Assembly: GCA_905250075.1 (NCBI GenBank)
Contig: CAJNOP010000036.1
Span: forward strand, 1,504,156 to 1,568,155
Reading direction: 5' to 3'
Origin: Rotaria sp. Silwood1
Taxonomy: Eukaryota; Rotifera; Eurotatoria; Philodinida; Philodinidae
DNA: 64,000 nt
The notes under the pieces: model-generated
Told to the model about the DNA's origin: nothing
The model's database searches: none
The model's input: the letters and a program-made list of their open reading frames with translations, nothing else
In this document: piece by piece, positions 1-12,829 of the stretch
Layout: each line of letters begins with the position of its first letter
Numbering within the stretch: position 1 is the stretch's first letter
Translations under genes and position numbers: made by a program

Positions 1-3000
1 ACTTTGAAGTGAAATAAAAGTTGATCGTGCACGAAGATGAAGACGTTGAAATCGAGCACGAATATCATGTTCGAAAGAAAACGATAAAGTTGGAAAATAA
101 TAAGCAAAACGTGTTGTATCCAACATTATTTAATTCTGTTTAACAAAAAAAAAAAAATAAAATAAATATCTATTCTCATTATATATTCTTAAATAATGAA
201 TTATATTATAAAAGAAAAGACAATAAATATGAGAGAAATATAAAAACTTAATGTGTTTTTTTTCTCCTGGCATTCAAATGATAGTACTTCCTTTATAACT
301 TTTACTTTATATAATAAAACTATGATACATTTTCTATATCAATGAAAATTTATGATCATAAAATAATTAGCATTGTTGTTATATAGATTCAAGTATAGTG
401 AAATGACAACTGTTTAAATATATATCTATATAAGTTCTGCTTATTTTTCTCTTTTTCCTTTTATATTATTCTATATTTTTAAAAGCGCGCTTTTGTAACA
501 GCTGCTTGTCTATGCGATCGTTTTATCGTTGTAGTACCCTTTTGACTCAAATGTCATTTGAAAATGATAAGAATGAAAAAAAAACCTGCTTTACTCTGCA
601 AGTACTTTATACATGTATATATATATTATAGTTAGTAATGTAGCATAAAAAGGACAATTAATATATGAAACCATAGAAAATCGTACATAATTTCTAAATA
701 ATTTGTGTATGAAAATATACGTACGATTTTTTTGTGTATGTTATTTGTCACTCACTTTTAACATCAACAATAATGAAAATTGTTATAATATCGTTGATCA
801 CCAAGGAGAGCAAAGAATCGAACGAGCGAAGGTCTGACAACGTGTTTCGAGTGATAGAAGCGGACGTACGAGTTCACTCTTACATATATACGTGCGCGTT
901 TTCTCGTTCTTTTTTTTCTCTCTTTTTTTTTTTCTTTCTTTGATTTGAATAAAGTAGTAGTCATAATACTAAGTATGTTATTTAATGCAAAACTATAAGT
1001 GATCGACTAAATGTTTGAGATTTGTTGCATGACAGGTTTATGTACTTTAGTCGATTGAATATTGGTTTTTGGACTTAAAAAAAAATTGTAATTCTCCTAA
1101 TATTTTTTCTATATCAAAATAAAATGAAGATTATTTTTTTTTGTATGATATTTGTTCTAGAGTATTCTTATGAGGTAATGTTTATAAACGATACAGAACA
1201 TTTTTCTTGTCGAAACATAGATAAATACTGTTTTTTTGCTTCTTGTATTTTCTTCGTATGACGTCAAAGAAAATAAAATAAATAAGCATGTTTTATGATA
1301 AGTATGAGAATAAAGTATTTGACCAAGTTGATATGACGCAAGACTTTATATTAAATTTTTGTATACCTGCTATAAAAAGAAACTAATGTCATAATTAGTA
1401 ATCATTAATTCAATTAAGATAAAGTCACCAGATATTCAAAAATAAATCGAACTTAAAAATTACAATTACTCTGTGCTATTTTGTTTGCTATTCTTAGAAA
1501 TATTTAATTCAAAATAATTATTGTAATATCCAAACTGATCATATGAAGGAGCATCCAAGAGATACAGACATCGTCAAAGTCATATCAATGATAGAGTAAC
1601 ATTACAGATTTCGATAATTTTTCTTCTTAATATGTAATATAGATTTGTGATTTTAGTATTCTCTGAAATCTTTAGTTCATTTGATCACTTTTTTCTATAC
1701 AAAGTATACAAATACGAAAGGAATATTTGGTAATGATTTTTTAACCGATTTCAAGCTGGTGTTCTTGAGAGAAAATGACTTTTTTTATTTCAATTTCTAA
1801 GGTACCGTTGGTCGTAGTTTCTCGTTTGCAAATATAAATCGAAATTCAAAAAAAAACCCATTTAACTCAATTTTAATGACTTTTAAAATTTACACTAATT
1901 AATAAATAAAAAGACAAAATTTGAAATTTTCTATTTTAATTCCTCAAAAACTTACATCAATTAAAAAAAAACTTATACATCTATATTCAGTTTTACTTTG
2001 AACTAACTACAATTTGTAAGGATCTCTAAAAATTATTGTGACAAGAACTCAAATCATCGATCTGCTAACTCATCACAATAAATTATGATGAGAATATTTA
2101 TGAAACCTCTCCTTGACTTTGATTACATTTTTTCTTAGCTAGTTTCAATTCCATAACAATTGCTCATACATTCTAAGTTTTACAGTAATCAATAATAAAA
2201 AATAAATTTCTTGTAGCAAGACTTATTCAAAATATTGAACTCACTTCCAGAAAAATAATTATTAATACAAGCGAAAATAATACTTTTTTTTTAATGACTT
2301 AGATTACTTTCGAAAGCAGTATGACAATATGTCTAATATTATCTCATGTAACACTTTATAATTACAATAAAAAAGAAAAATAATTATCATACTCATTCTT
2401 TAAAATTATCAGATATAGCTTTGTGTAAATTGTTGCAATTCTTTTTAGATTAAAACATTTTTCTTTTTGATTAAAAAGATTCTAACAGCTGTAGTTAATT
2501 TAAATAATTATTGTAAATAATAAGTGATGTAACCTCCATAAGTTATATGAACTTTTCTGAAAACAAAATAATTTTGTAATTAATAGTTTTTCAAAAATTT
2601 ATTTTTTTATATACGCCTTTATTGATAAATCAACCTACAGATCAAATGTTTTTGTTAATCCTATATAGAGTTCGAAAATTTCATTACAAATGTCTGCATT
2701 ATCGTTTTGGTCCGTGTTTCGTTATCAAAATGTCTGTAGATTGCGTGTTATATAGTAACAATCAATCGTTCTGATATTTCTATCGATAATAGAGCTCATC
2801 AAATTCTACTATCTAGGATGTTTCAGTTTTATTTCGTCTAAAAAAAAATATATCATTTTTCTATCAACCGTCGATTTTTCTCTCATTTATGTTGAATTCT
2901 CTATTGAAAAATTTTCTTCATGAGTAAATTCGATACTATTGAATACTGACACTTTTAGATTTGAATGAAATGTCAGTCTTTTAATGACTTAAATCATTTT

Positions 3001-3680
3001 TGATTAATTTTTCAATAGAAATACTGTGAAAATATTTTAACGATTAACCTATCAATTTTAAAAATATATAAAAGTTGATTTTTTTATATTTATATGTATG
3101 AAGCATTTTATATACAGTGCTAATCAAAATCTGTTCCATTCCTGCAGTTTTTCGATAACTCAACCTTTTGGCTTGAGATTTTGACTGTGTGTGTAGATAA
3201 TAAGAAATGCTGATCATAGACATCTATCTGACATTAATTCAATGTAATAGGACGGAGGTATAGATCAAACACTGTCTTCACCTTGTGTTGCTTATATTTC
3301 AACCATATAAGCACTGAAGATTTCGTAGAAACCATCATTCGAACGCATAATTTCACAGCTTTCCCAAATAAAATTTTCATCAGAAAAGTCTTTCAGATTT
3401 CTGAGTTATTATTCTTTCAAAATTTCAGTTGTAATGATACTAAATTCGTTACTGTGAAAGCCCCCTCTATGTTTACCTGTTCACTTGAAAATTGTGTTTC
3501 AACGTATATACTTATTGATATATCAATGTTTCCCGAAAGTTTTAGGGTTATAGCATGTAGTAGATAGATTGGCAATACAATGATATAATGTTCTCATCAG
3601 TGCATGCTTCAACAAGCATTTATATCTCACAAGGAAACATTCTCAAGTGTTAAAGCAATTTCGAGTCAAGACTTTGCGCA
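1..3680. other. AT-rich non-coding stretch
   Basis: No convincing coding exon was found on either strand. Open frames here are short, low-complexity and lack flanking splice sites that would join them. Homopolymer A/T runs are common. A short GC-richer patch lies near 483-530, but nothing recognisable was seen in it. Confidence 0.6.
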
Positions 3681-3689
3681 TCTTGTAGA

Positions 3690-5040
3690 TCTTAATGAAT
3701 TATGTCTACCATAAAAAGAGTTCGTGTCCATAGCTTGTTTTTGAGAAGATCGAATGTTTTTACTGTTACAGTCATAGGAGTTATCTTATCAAAAAACATT
3801 ACTGTCAGTCGATATAAATTGAAACGAGCTGCAATATCCATCATGTATAGTTGTACTTATGTGGAAGATAATGGGACAGTATGAGCACAAAAGCACAAAA
3901 GAGCTTTAAAAAATAGAGCTGTCAGTTTTAGAAAACGTTAACATTGTTCTATATGTCAATTATTATGCTACTTCTTAGAATTACGAGATATACACTTGAA
4001 AATTTTAGAACATTGAGTACTTATGTCGTAAAATATTTTTGAAAGCTTGATAATTATAGGTTACTATGATTATGTAATTATTTTTCTTTAGCTCTGATCT
4101 TTGTCACAGTGCTCACATTGTGTGTTAAATATAAACTAATCTTTTTCGTATACAAATAATGAAAGATTTTGAATGAAAATAGAGGAACCAGATGAATGTC
4201 AATGAATTAAATGAAAACATACCACAAGTTTAAAAGAGAGAAAAATAGTATATATCTTGTAATATTAATTTAGCTCGTTTCTTAGGAAAATGATTAATGC
4301 ATCGGTAGTGTCTTATTTTCTCTCAGAAAAGTTTTCTCAATCAGTTTCATCTTCAAACTCTAATCTTTCAACCACAACAATACGTGAACAACAACCCATG
4401 TCACAAAAACCGGATCAGCTTTAGCGGTAAATCGGAAAAAAGTAGCGATTCGCCTCGGTTAACCGCGATTTTTCTATGTCAAGGAGCCGGTAACCGAACC
4501 GATAAAATCGTGGTTAACCGCCGGTTTTTGCCCGATTTTCATCACATGGGAAGATGCCAATCATATAGTTAAAGTATTAAATTCAATTATTAACTGCCAT
4601 TGATGTTCTGTAGAGTGTGAAACTTCACTTGATCACATTTCAGATGAAATGATGGAAGATGATATCGATTAATACCTTGGACATGACGATTCTGCATTAG
4701 TTCTGAACTTCAACGATACAGGCGAGGATGATGTTGATCTTGTTCTTCAAAATAATTAGAACAACATTAACACTTTTGAAAGACTGATCGTTCTGCTTTT
4801 CTAAACTCGTTTGTACTCATATTTTTACATTATCTTTTACATGAGCATAACTATACATAAGGAAAATCTCAGCTCTTTTGAATTTATATCAGTTGAAATA
4901 GTGATTGTGTTTTGACAAGATAACTGTTATGGCTGTAACAGAAAAAAAATTTGAATCTTTGAAAAACAAGCTATGAGCACGAAGTCTTTTTATGGTACAC
5001 ATAATCCATTAAGATCTGCAAAAGGCGTGAAGTTCCAGCT
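3690..5040. repeat. Diverged long inverted repeat, about 250-bp arms
   Basis: The left arm (about 3690-3945), read as reverse complement, aligns with the right arm (about 4775-5040). Shared blocks include AAAACAAGCTATG, CTTTTTATGGTA, CATTAAGATCT and AATTTATATC. By eye identity looks around 70 percent, with indels. The 830-bp spacer contains a hAT-like remnant. Either two copies of one old repeat sit in opposite orientation, or this is a decayed foldback DNA transposon. Outer boundaries and target duplications were not resolved. Confidence 0.5.
4384..4570. mobile_element. Possible hAT-type subterminal remnant
   Basis: This is a GC-rich patch in AT-rich DNA with repeated motifs in both orientations: GGTTAACCGCG near 4458, GGTTAACCGCCGG near 4512, and TAACCG/CGGTAA variants. 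Clusters of such short inverted and direct motifs are typical of subterminal regions of hAT DNA transposons. No terminal repeat or transposase frame was recognised, so the assignment is an inference from motif style only. Confidence 0.3.
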
Positions 5041-6856
5041 AAAAACCGCGCCAATATTTGTAAATATTCCTTCGTAAATAAAAGAATGGTGAAGAAACGT
5101 ATTTCAAAATACATAAAATAAAGTTATATTATATGATTAGTAACAGCAGCTACATCGCAATTTATAGGTTAATCCTTCATGACTTGTGAAAAAGGTGTTT
5201 TAATAATGATTAAATACAGTATGAAAATTTTATTTTCTATTGATCAGTGTAAGAAAAAATTACTTACTGTTTAGCTAATTATTTTATTTTATTTAGAAAG
5301 AATATTTAGAATAAATAGTGCTTTATTTTCAAATATAAAATTATTTTTGTACTTATATATTTGCGAAAAAAATTTTGATGTAGCCTTGTTGAAGCTACAG
5401 TTTGGACACTATTCATTCAGGTGTTATCAAAGCACAAAATATAAGTGCAGTCAGCCGTGTTAACGAAAGAAAAAAATACCACGTTAAGATACTAAATATA
5501 GACGAAAATCTTGTTTTCTTTTTTTTAGTTATCCTGGATTTCAATCCAGACAATAAATATGCAAATAAACCAAGTACTGCACACATCACCGACACAAATG
5601 CAATCATAACATATATTTTGCTATGTGTTTAGAACAAACAAAAACTAGATTTAAGAAAAACATTTTTTTTTATTTATATTTAAATAACATGATAAAAAAA
5701 AACACATGATAATAATATTCTAAAAAATACGAAACAAAACATATCATATCCAGAACAATTGATAATATTATCTCAATCTCATGAAGAGAAAATGAACAAT
5801 CATGACGAATTATTTTCAAATGAATAGAAAGAAATTTATATTGAAACGAAAAAGTAAATGAAATGACCTTGATATTAACTAATCTTCTACTGTGTAAAAA
5901 TCAAAATATAAACTATACAATCATTTTTTTTTCTTTTTGGTCGATATTAGTTCACGTATTCCTTATAATTTGATCAATAGAGATCTTTAATGTTTCTTTC
6001 TTTGTTTTCTAATTTGATTATTTACATACAACAGTTGAAACTCAAATGAGATTACTTTTACCTTGTAAAAATACTTTTTAAAAAATGATCTTAGTGCATA
6101 AGTTCTACTCCAGTTGTGCGTCAGATCATTTATTCATATAGTAACAAAAAAATTTGATAAGAAACCAATTCTGTTTTCTTTTTGCATTTGTTGTAGTCAC
6201 GTCGAGTACTTGAAAAAAGAAATCGAAAATTATTAATAAGATTAATCTATGCCAAAGAAAAAGAAAACGTCATTCTTTTTAATAAATTAGCAAATATTCC
6301 TAAGAAAAAAAATATATTGAAGAGAATTTTAATTAGGAGATTTTTTTGAAAAAAAAAAAATTTGTGTGGTTTTATTTTTATTCAAAATAGAATGACGTTT
6401 GAAATTAAATATGCAAAAGTATTCTGTCTAATATTCTTCTCACGATTCTGCCTTGTATAATAAGTCTTCTTTTCTCTGTCTTTCTTTCTCTTTTTGCTTT
6501 TTTTTTGTGTACAGAATCAATGGTAATTATGTGTCGCATTATATTCAAGTTGATTTTAAATAAGAAAACACAAGCATACTTTTTTTCACTGTTATTTTGT
6601 GTTTGCTTCTCATTTTCGTTCTCTAGTAGGTGGTGATGTGAAAACATTAAAGCACATTGACATTTATATCCATATATATATATGTATGTATGTATATATA
6701 TGAAAGAGTACGAGCGTTGAAAAAGTTTTATTTATATACTTTGATTTTAAATTAACGGCAGAGAAACAAATGTAAGTAGTTGATTGAATAAAATAAATTT
6801 TATTTTTATATCATTAAGTATTCATTTTGTTGAGATAGAAGAAAAAAGAAAGAAAC
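5041..6856. other. Non-coding stretch with TA/TG microsatellite
   Basis: No supported gene was found. A short ATATATATATGTATGTATG-type microsatellite lies at about 6671-6703, about 150 bp before the start codon of the next gene. The interval probably includes that gene's promoter and 5' leader. No specific element was identified. Confidence 0.55.
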
Positions 6857-9800
6857 ATGTTACTGCATAGTAGAATGGCTTCAATTCCCAGTTCATCTCG
6901 TCATACAGTATCTTTTATGGATGATATTAAAGATGTATTGAAAAATCAAGCTCGAGATTCTCTTATTAATTTCACATCACAATCATCAACAACATCTTTG
7001 CAATATTCTAATATGCGTGTTACTCAACGTCTTCATCGTTATCGATTCATGAAAAAACAATGGCAAGAAGTAGCAACATCTATTGGAAATACTTCTCCCA
7101 TATCTCCAATATGTGAATCTTCAACATCTATTCAAGATATATCAGCAACATCACAAGACACAATGAAAAATTTACCTGTCATAATACAAAAGCAAAATGT
7201 TGAATCAAACGGTTATCGTATTAATGATTATGTTGCTGTTGGAACAACAGCTGCAAAAGATAATAATGACAAGAATTTTGTTGATCTTAATCCATTACAT
7301 ATAAGAATTCAACAAGATTTGATTAAACTAAGAAAATTAATTAAAACAAAGCAAAGTAAATTTATTGCTAATACTTCTCTAAAAATACGCACAAGTAATA
7401 GAACATTACAAGAGCCAGTAAGTTAAATGAATACAAATGATTTACTAATACTGCGCAACATTTTGAAACAGATAACACGTTTGGTTTTAAATAATAATAC
7501 GTCTTACACTAACATAATGGATATTTTTAGTTTGATCAATTTGTTAAGAGTTCGGTTCAATGAAAAAAAAACGATTAATTAATGAGAGAAGGAAAACTAC
7601 TCCCGTCTTTCGACTATCTTGCAGTATGAGGTGCTGTCTAGTGGCAGATTCAGTAGTTTGATATATTCTCTATAATTTATACTAGTTGTAGCTTTAGACA
7701 GAAAGTTGGCCTGATACAGAATTCTTGCACTCATTTACTTGAGCTCTCCATACATAGCATCCAGTTATAAGAACAAGTGTATGTTGCATCATAGTCAATA
7801 TGCTATTGGACAAATGATCCAAGATGAACAACTATTAGTGGGTTGTCTACGATCATTTGAGATTTGAACATAGTTCCTAGTGGATATTTGTCGAACAATG
7901 CAACCACTTCATCGTAGTGGGGTAGTTAATTAATAGCCTTGAAAATAAATTAGATTCGATAGACTTCATATTTCACATGTGTTTATGTGTTATTCGTCTA
8001 AGATACTTATTGAAATACATCAATAATGTGTTTTTTCTTTGTTTTATCTTGAATTAAGAACCATCAAAATTTTGAACAGTTTTTAACTATAAAAATCTCT
8101 AAACAGCTTAACTATATCAAAAATAAATTGAGTTTTTACTGATAAATTGTTTGAAGAAGATACTTCAAAATGTTATCTTGCACAAAAATGAAGTATCTGT
8201 ATTGTATATAGAATCAATAGTAAATGAAAAAAAACAAATCATATATGTATGGTCATCATATAGAAAATATCAAAATGTAATTTTGAAAATAAAAGTTTCA
8301 TTTTGTAACAATACTAATGAAATTATTATTTCTTCAACATCTAAATAGTACGTACAACAAGTATCATCTATTGAATTTAATTGATTTTCACGAATTTTTA
8401 TTGATTATTTTTTTTATTGAATTGAGTTTCAAAAAAACTGTGTCCTGTTGATAACATTGTTCTCTTCACTGTAGATAATTTTTAAATACTCTATCTGATA
8501 TTTTTTGTTTCTATCAATCATTGTAACAAAACATAATTGTTTCCTTTTATATTAGAACTTTCATACAAAAATAGAAAATCTTGCATACTAGTGGTTGCCA
8601 TTGAGTTTTGGTATATGTTACAGACTTGAATATCAAATCCTCTTCTTTCTCTCTCTGTCTCTTGTTTGACTCAAACTTTTAAATATCAATCAATATTTCA
8701 AACTATATTTATAGATTGCGAAATCATTCTTTAAATGCATCGAAAATCTTAAATTTGAGTAAAATGTGCGAGCGTTTGTTTATATCTCTCGTCACAATTC
8801 ATGTTACTATTTTAAGTAACTGCACTGAATAAGAAAAAAAAATCAATCAAAAACGGCATTTGATAATGTAAAACGACGGCAATGTCTATATTATAATCAC
8901 TGTTTTCAATCAAATTTTGATTCATTCATTATTTCTTTTGATGATAGACATCGAACGGTACGGCAGTTGGTGATCAAGAAAATAATAACATGGTAACCAT
9001 TAGAAAATCATCATCATTGAAAAAACTCAAACCCCTTGATCGTGTTAAAATATCCGGGTGTAAAATGTCTCAATTAACACTCCAAAAAAATGATTCAAAT
9101 GATAGTGGACTTACTAGTACAAGTAATTCATCAAGTACCTGTTCACAATATTCAAAACAACAACAACAACAACAACAACAAAAGCAACAATCAAAAAAAA
9201 CAAAACGACAAAAAAGTAATAAGACATTTAATATTGACTGTAGTCGACCGAATCCTCCTCCTCCTCTTCTTTCTGATTCTCCTATTTATCGTACATCTCA
9301 TCAATCAAACAGAAAGTCAAGCTCATCATCTAGAAAGACTTCAAATATATTCTCGAAACAATCTTTACTTTCTCCTCTATCAATATCAGTACCACACATA
9401 CCATCTGTAAGCGAGAAAACTCAATCTAGCTTTACTAAACAAGAAACTCTATTACCAGCTATTCGACGATTATCTAATAGTGAAGAAATAGCAACAAATT
9501 GTTATACCTATGCAGCATCAAGTTCATCAGCAACTCCACATTCAATGATAATCAAACGAAATGCATCACTTTTACCAATTCTTCTACAATCAACTCCTTG
9601 TATAGGAATTCAAACACGAAATAGTCGTCCAAAAAAATCTAAACATGATTTAGAAGAGAAGCAGGAGAAAAATAATGATGATGATAGTTATTATTATTTA
9701 CTTGATTATAAAAATTTAATAAATAATTTACCGAAACCTGTTATATGTATTCGGCCCCGTTATGGACAAGATGATTATGGAATTTTATTTGAACAATTAG

Positions 9801-9862
9801 ATCATATTCGAGAAAGAATGCCTGATACAAATATTTATGATGAATATGCGAGAATTGTTTAA
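6857..9862 (+). CDS. Unrecognised Ser/Gln-rich, mostly disordered protein, 491 aa, 2 exons
   Basis: Exon 1 is 6857-7417 and ends in phase 0 before GTAAGT. Exon 2 is 8948-9862, preceded by an AG acceptor and in frame for 14 codons before its first Met, which argues that the two exons belong together. The 1,530-bp intron is long for this locus and no gene was seen in it. The protein is rich in Ser, Thr, Asn and Gln, with a CAA-coded Gln run near 9155-9190 followed by a Lys-rich patch, so most of it is probably disordered. The last 60 residues look ordered and contain PKPVICIRPRYG and a tail with LFEQLDHIRERMPD. No catalytic motif, signal peptide or membrane segment was seen. I do not recognise the family. 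It is convergent with the FEM1 gene. The model is good; the function is unknown. Confidence 0.7.
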
Positions 9863-10642
9863 TTATTTTGTTTTTATTCAATATCTTTTCATGTTCATTT
9901 ACATGAGAAAAGACAGACATTTTATTTTTCTTTACTTTCGATTAACAATAAAAAAAAACAAACGATCTAATGTTTTTATTTTTATTGCTTCTGTAAATCA
10001 TGTTGGATTTTCACATAGGGTTTCATAATCATTCAAAATTTTTTATTTAAAATTTAAGAATATCGACTCTACTGAGTACACACAGACGAGTATAGGTCGT
10101 GGCTCTTCAGGAAGTGTTTCACTTTTCCACACCGCAGTGCAAATATAATGAGTTAGTTATGCGAATAATGTTTTTTTTCAGATTCTTGAGTGATTGAATT
10201 TAGCTTTCAAGCTTGACATGTGTCACAGATTTGAAAGTATGAAAAAAGAAAATGTCATAACTAAACTATAATCTTATTTGAGATTTACTCGTATTTTGTA
10301 TTTTGCTTAGAAAACACTTCTTATTTTTCTATCAATGGCTATAGAAGAAATGATAAAGCGATTTATATGATTTAATTGATATTATCATAAACAAGAGTTC
10401 ATTCAAAAACTTGAAGTAGAAAAATTGGATATCAAAATTTTCACTTCGAAAATTATTTATATTTGTAAAAAAGAATTAAAGAATAATTTCATTTTTGACA
10501 TTCACAAATGTAGGCATGCAATTGTTTCATATAAGCACGTGACGTTTAACAATTATATTGAAAAAAAAAACACAAACAAACATTAAAAAATAATTTTGTT
10601 CTTGTTTCAGATATATATATATTCATAAAATAAAATTTCTAA
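9863..10642. other. Convergent intergenic region
   Basis: The 3' ends of the plus-strand unknown gene and the minus-strand FEM1 gene face each other here. The stretch is AT-rich with A/T homopolymers and AATAAA-like strings on both strands (for example near 9947). It presumably holds both 3' UTRs. No further gene was seen. Confidence 0.6.
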
Positions 10643-12829
10643 TCAATGTTTTTCAATAAAATTCACAAGACATAATGAAAGTTGATAATTTTGAAATACT
10701 ATTTTTCTTTGTCGAATAAATCGAGCACATAAACATTTTAATCGGCCAACACCTATTTTCTTTCGAAGATGTTCTTTCACATGAATATTCGATGCTGCTT
10801 CAAGAGGTGTTCGACCTTGATCATTAACACAATCTGGATGTGCACCACCACTATCACACAAAAGATTAATAATAAATAATACATTTTCAATATCATGTTT
10901 ACGTTGAGCAATTAAATGTAATGGAGTATTTCTTTCTGAATCAATTGCATCAACATTAGCACCATATTGAAGTAATAGACCAATTGTTTTATGACATGGA
11001 TATCTAGATTTAAACGAAAAACAAAATTAATTTTGTTTAGAAATTGATAAAGATTAAAAAAAAGACGAAGAAAATTATAAGACTTACTTGCACAATGCCA
11101 TAATACGATTATCATTTACACATGGTAATCCTGTCATCATACTTAAATGAAGTAGAGTCCAATATTGTGAATTTTCAATAGTTTTACAACGAGTTCGAAT
11201 AAACATAACTAATATTCGATAAATATCCATCATCGAAGGTGAGAATTTTTGTTTTTCAGATACCTATGATGAAACATATTGTACATAAAATTTTACAATA
11301 AATATAAAATTAAAAAAAAAAACAAATAATTTTAACAATAAAAAACTTTCAAATTTGAACATGAAATAACATACATGACTAATGATTGTAATAAGATAGA
11401 AAAGTGTAAATAAATTATGATCATTATTACGACCATTTGAAAGTTCATCATTGAGTGCTTTTAAAACTTCTAGTATAGCTTTTTCAGGTATAATATCTAC
11501 ATCATTTATCATCATGTCAGCAAACATATGAACAAATCCTCGTAAATGCCATTTATCAAAACTAATTTCATATTGTCGTCGTAAATCAAGTTCATATAAC
11601 CAAAATCGAAGTGCTACATCATATTGATGTGTATCAGCTAATAAAGCACCATAAAATCGAATAGCATGACGATATCGTTTATTTTTTTGACCTAATATTC
11701 TTTCTTGTATAAGTAATGATTCAATATGTAATCGATTATGTGTTTCAGATAAAATTTGATTAAATTCTTCTAATGTTTGACATTCTTGAAAATAATTATA
11801 TGCTTCAATAAGTTGTATAGATAAAAACTTTTTTGGAAGATTTTTTTCTATTCTCAATTTATATGCTTGTCTTATATGTTCAATAGCTTTATCAAGATTA
11901 TAATTTTTTGATTCAATATTTGCATATGATGCTCCAAGTATTTCTCTTGCTTCAATCCATTCTAAATCTGACGAACAATAATTTTCAAAAGCATTCACTA
12001 AATCTTCTCTTGCTTCTAATGCAGCCCATATAAGTGGACTTGTTGCATTAGGAGACATATTTTTTGCTCCACATTTTAATAATAATTGAATAACATCAAG
12101 TGAACCACCATCAATACCATAATGTAATGGTGTTCGACCATCTTGATCATATTCATTTGGATTACAACCTAATTCATCAAGAAAATATTTTACCATATGT
12201 GTATGTTCACGATAAGAACTTAACATTAAATTTGTATAATTTCCATCTCGTACAAGTCGCATATCAGCACCCTGTGCAATTAGATAACGTGCAATATCAA
12301 GATTACCAATATAAGAAGCAGCACGAAGTGGTGAACTACGTGTAATAGATAAATGATTTACATTTGCATTACCTTCTTCAACTAATAATTTCACAATACC
12401 AAAATGACCAACAGCTACAGCAACCCATAATGATGATACACCATACATTATATCATGAACAAAATCAAGTTTAACATCACCTACTGCATTTACATCAGGT
12501 TTAAAACGACGTAACAACATACGCACTATATTTTCATGTTTATAAAAACATGCAGCAATTAATAAAGTCCATCGAGAACGTCCATATTCATATTGTTGAT
12601 TTATATTCACAATAGGATGTTGATTTAGATATGTTTCAAGTGAAAAAACACGACCCTGACGAGTAGCTCGATGTATAAGTTCATTTTTTTCCGCTCGCGA
12701 ATAATCGAATAACATTTCACCATGACCATTACCGTTACAAGCTTGCATGTCTATAATCTTGCCTTCATTGAAAATTTCACTTGGTTGTTGTGCAAACACT
12801 TCCACATGATTCAGGACAGAACAGAACAA
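10643..12829 (-). CDS. fem1: FEM1-type ankyrin-repeat substrate receptor of a CUL2 ubiquitin ligase
   Basis: There are three exons: 12829-11375, 11263-11088 and 11003-10643. They give 663 aa, close to the 617-669 aa of animal FEM1 proteins. N-terminal ankyrin repeats carry family hallmarks (GVSSLWVAVAVGHFGIVKLL, NVNHLSITRSSPLRAA, DQDGRTPLHYGIDGGSLDVI). They are followed by the FEM1 middle region (LEWIEAREILGASYAN, IQERILGQ, IRFYGALLADT), C-terminal ankyrins (RNTPLHLIAQ) and a VHL-box-like end, LKCLCARFI. In the known family, FEM1 reads C-terminal degrons (such as Arg at the end) and recruits CUL2/Elongin B-C; the same role is inferred here. The start is uncertain: Met at 12829 opens the frame, but Met at 12748 or a later one would match the shorter N-terminus of vertebrate FEM1. 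Both introns are short (111 and 84 bp). Confidence 0.93.

Noticed and set aside
764-964. Overlapping open frames on both strands with Lys/Arg or Phe/Ser runs
   Set aside because: They are translations of poly-T/poly-A and simple sequence, with no splice context or motif.
6668-6703. TA/TG microsatellite as telomere-like repeat
   Set aside because: Too short, with no G-rich unit; an ordinary microsatellite.
8151-8348. 65-codon open frame within the long intron of the 491-aa gene
   Set aside because: AT-driven Ile/Lys/Ser composition, no splice partners, no recognised domain.
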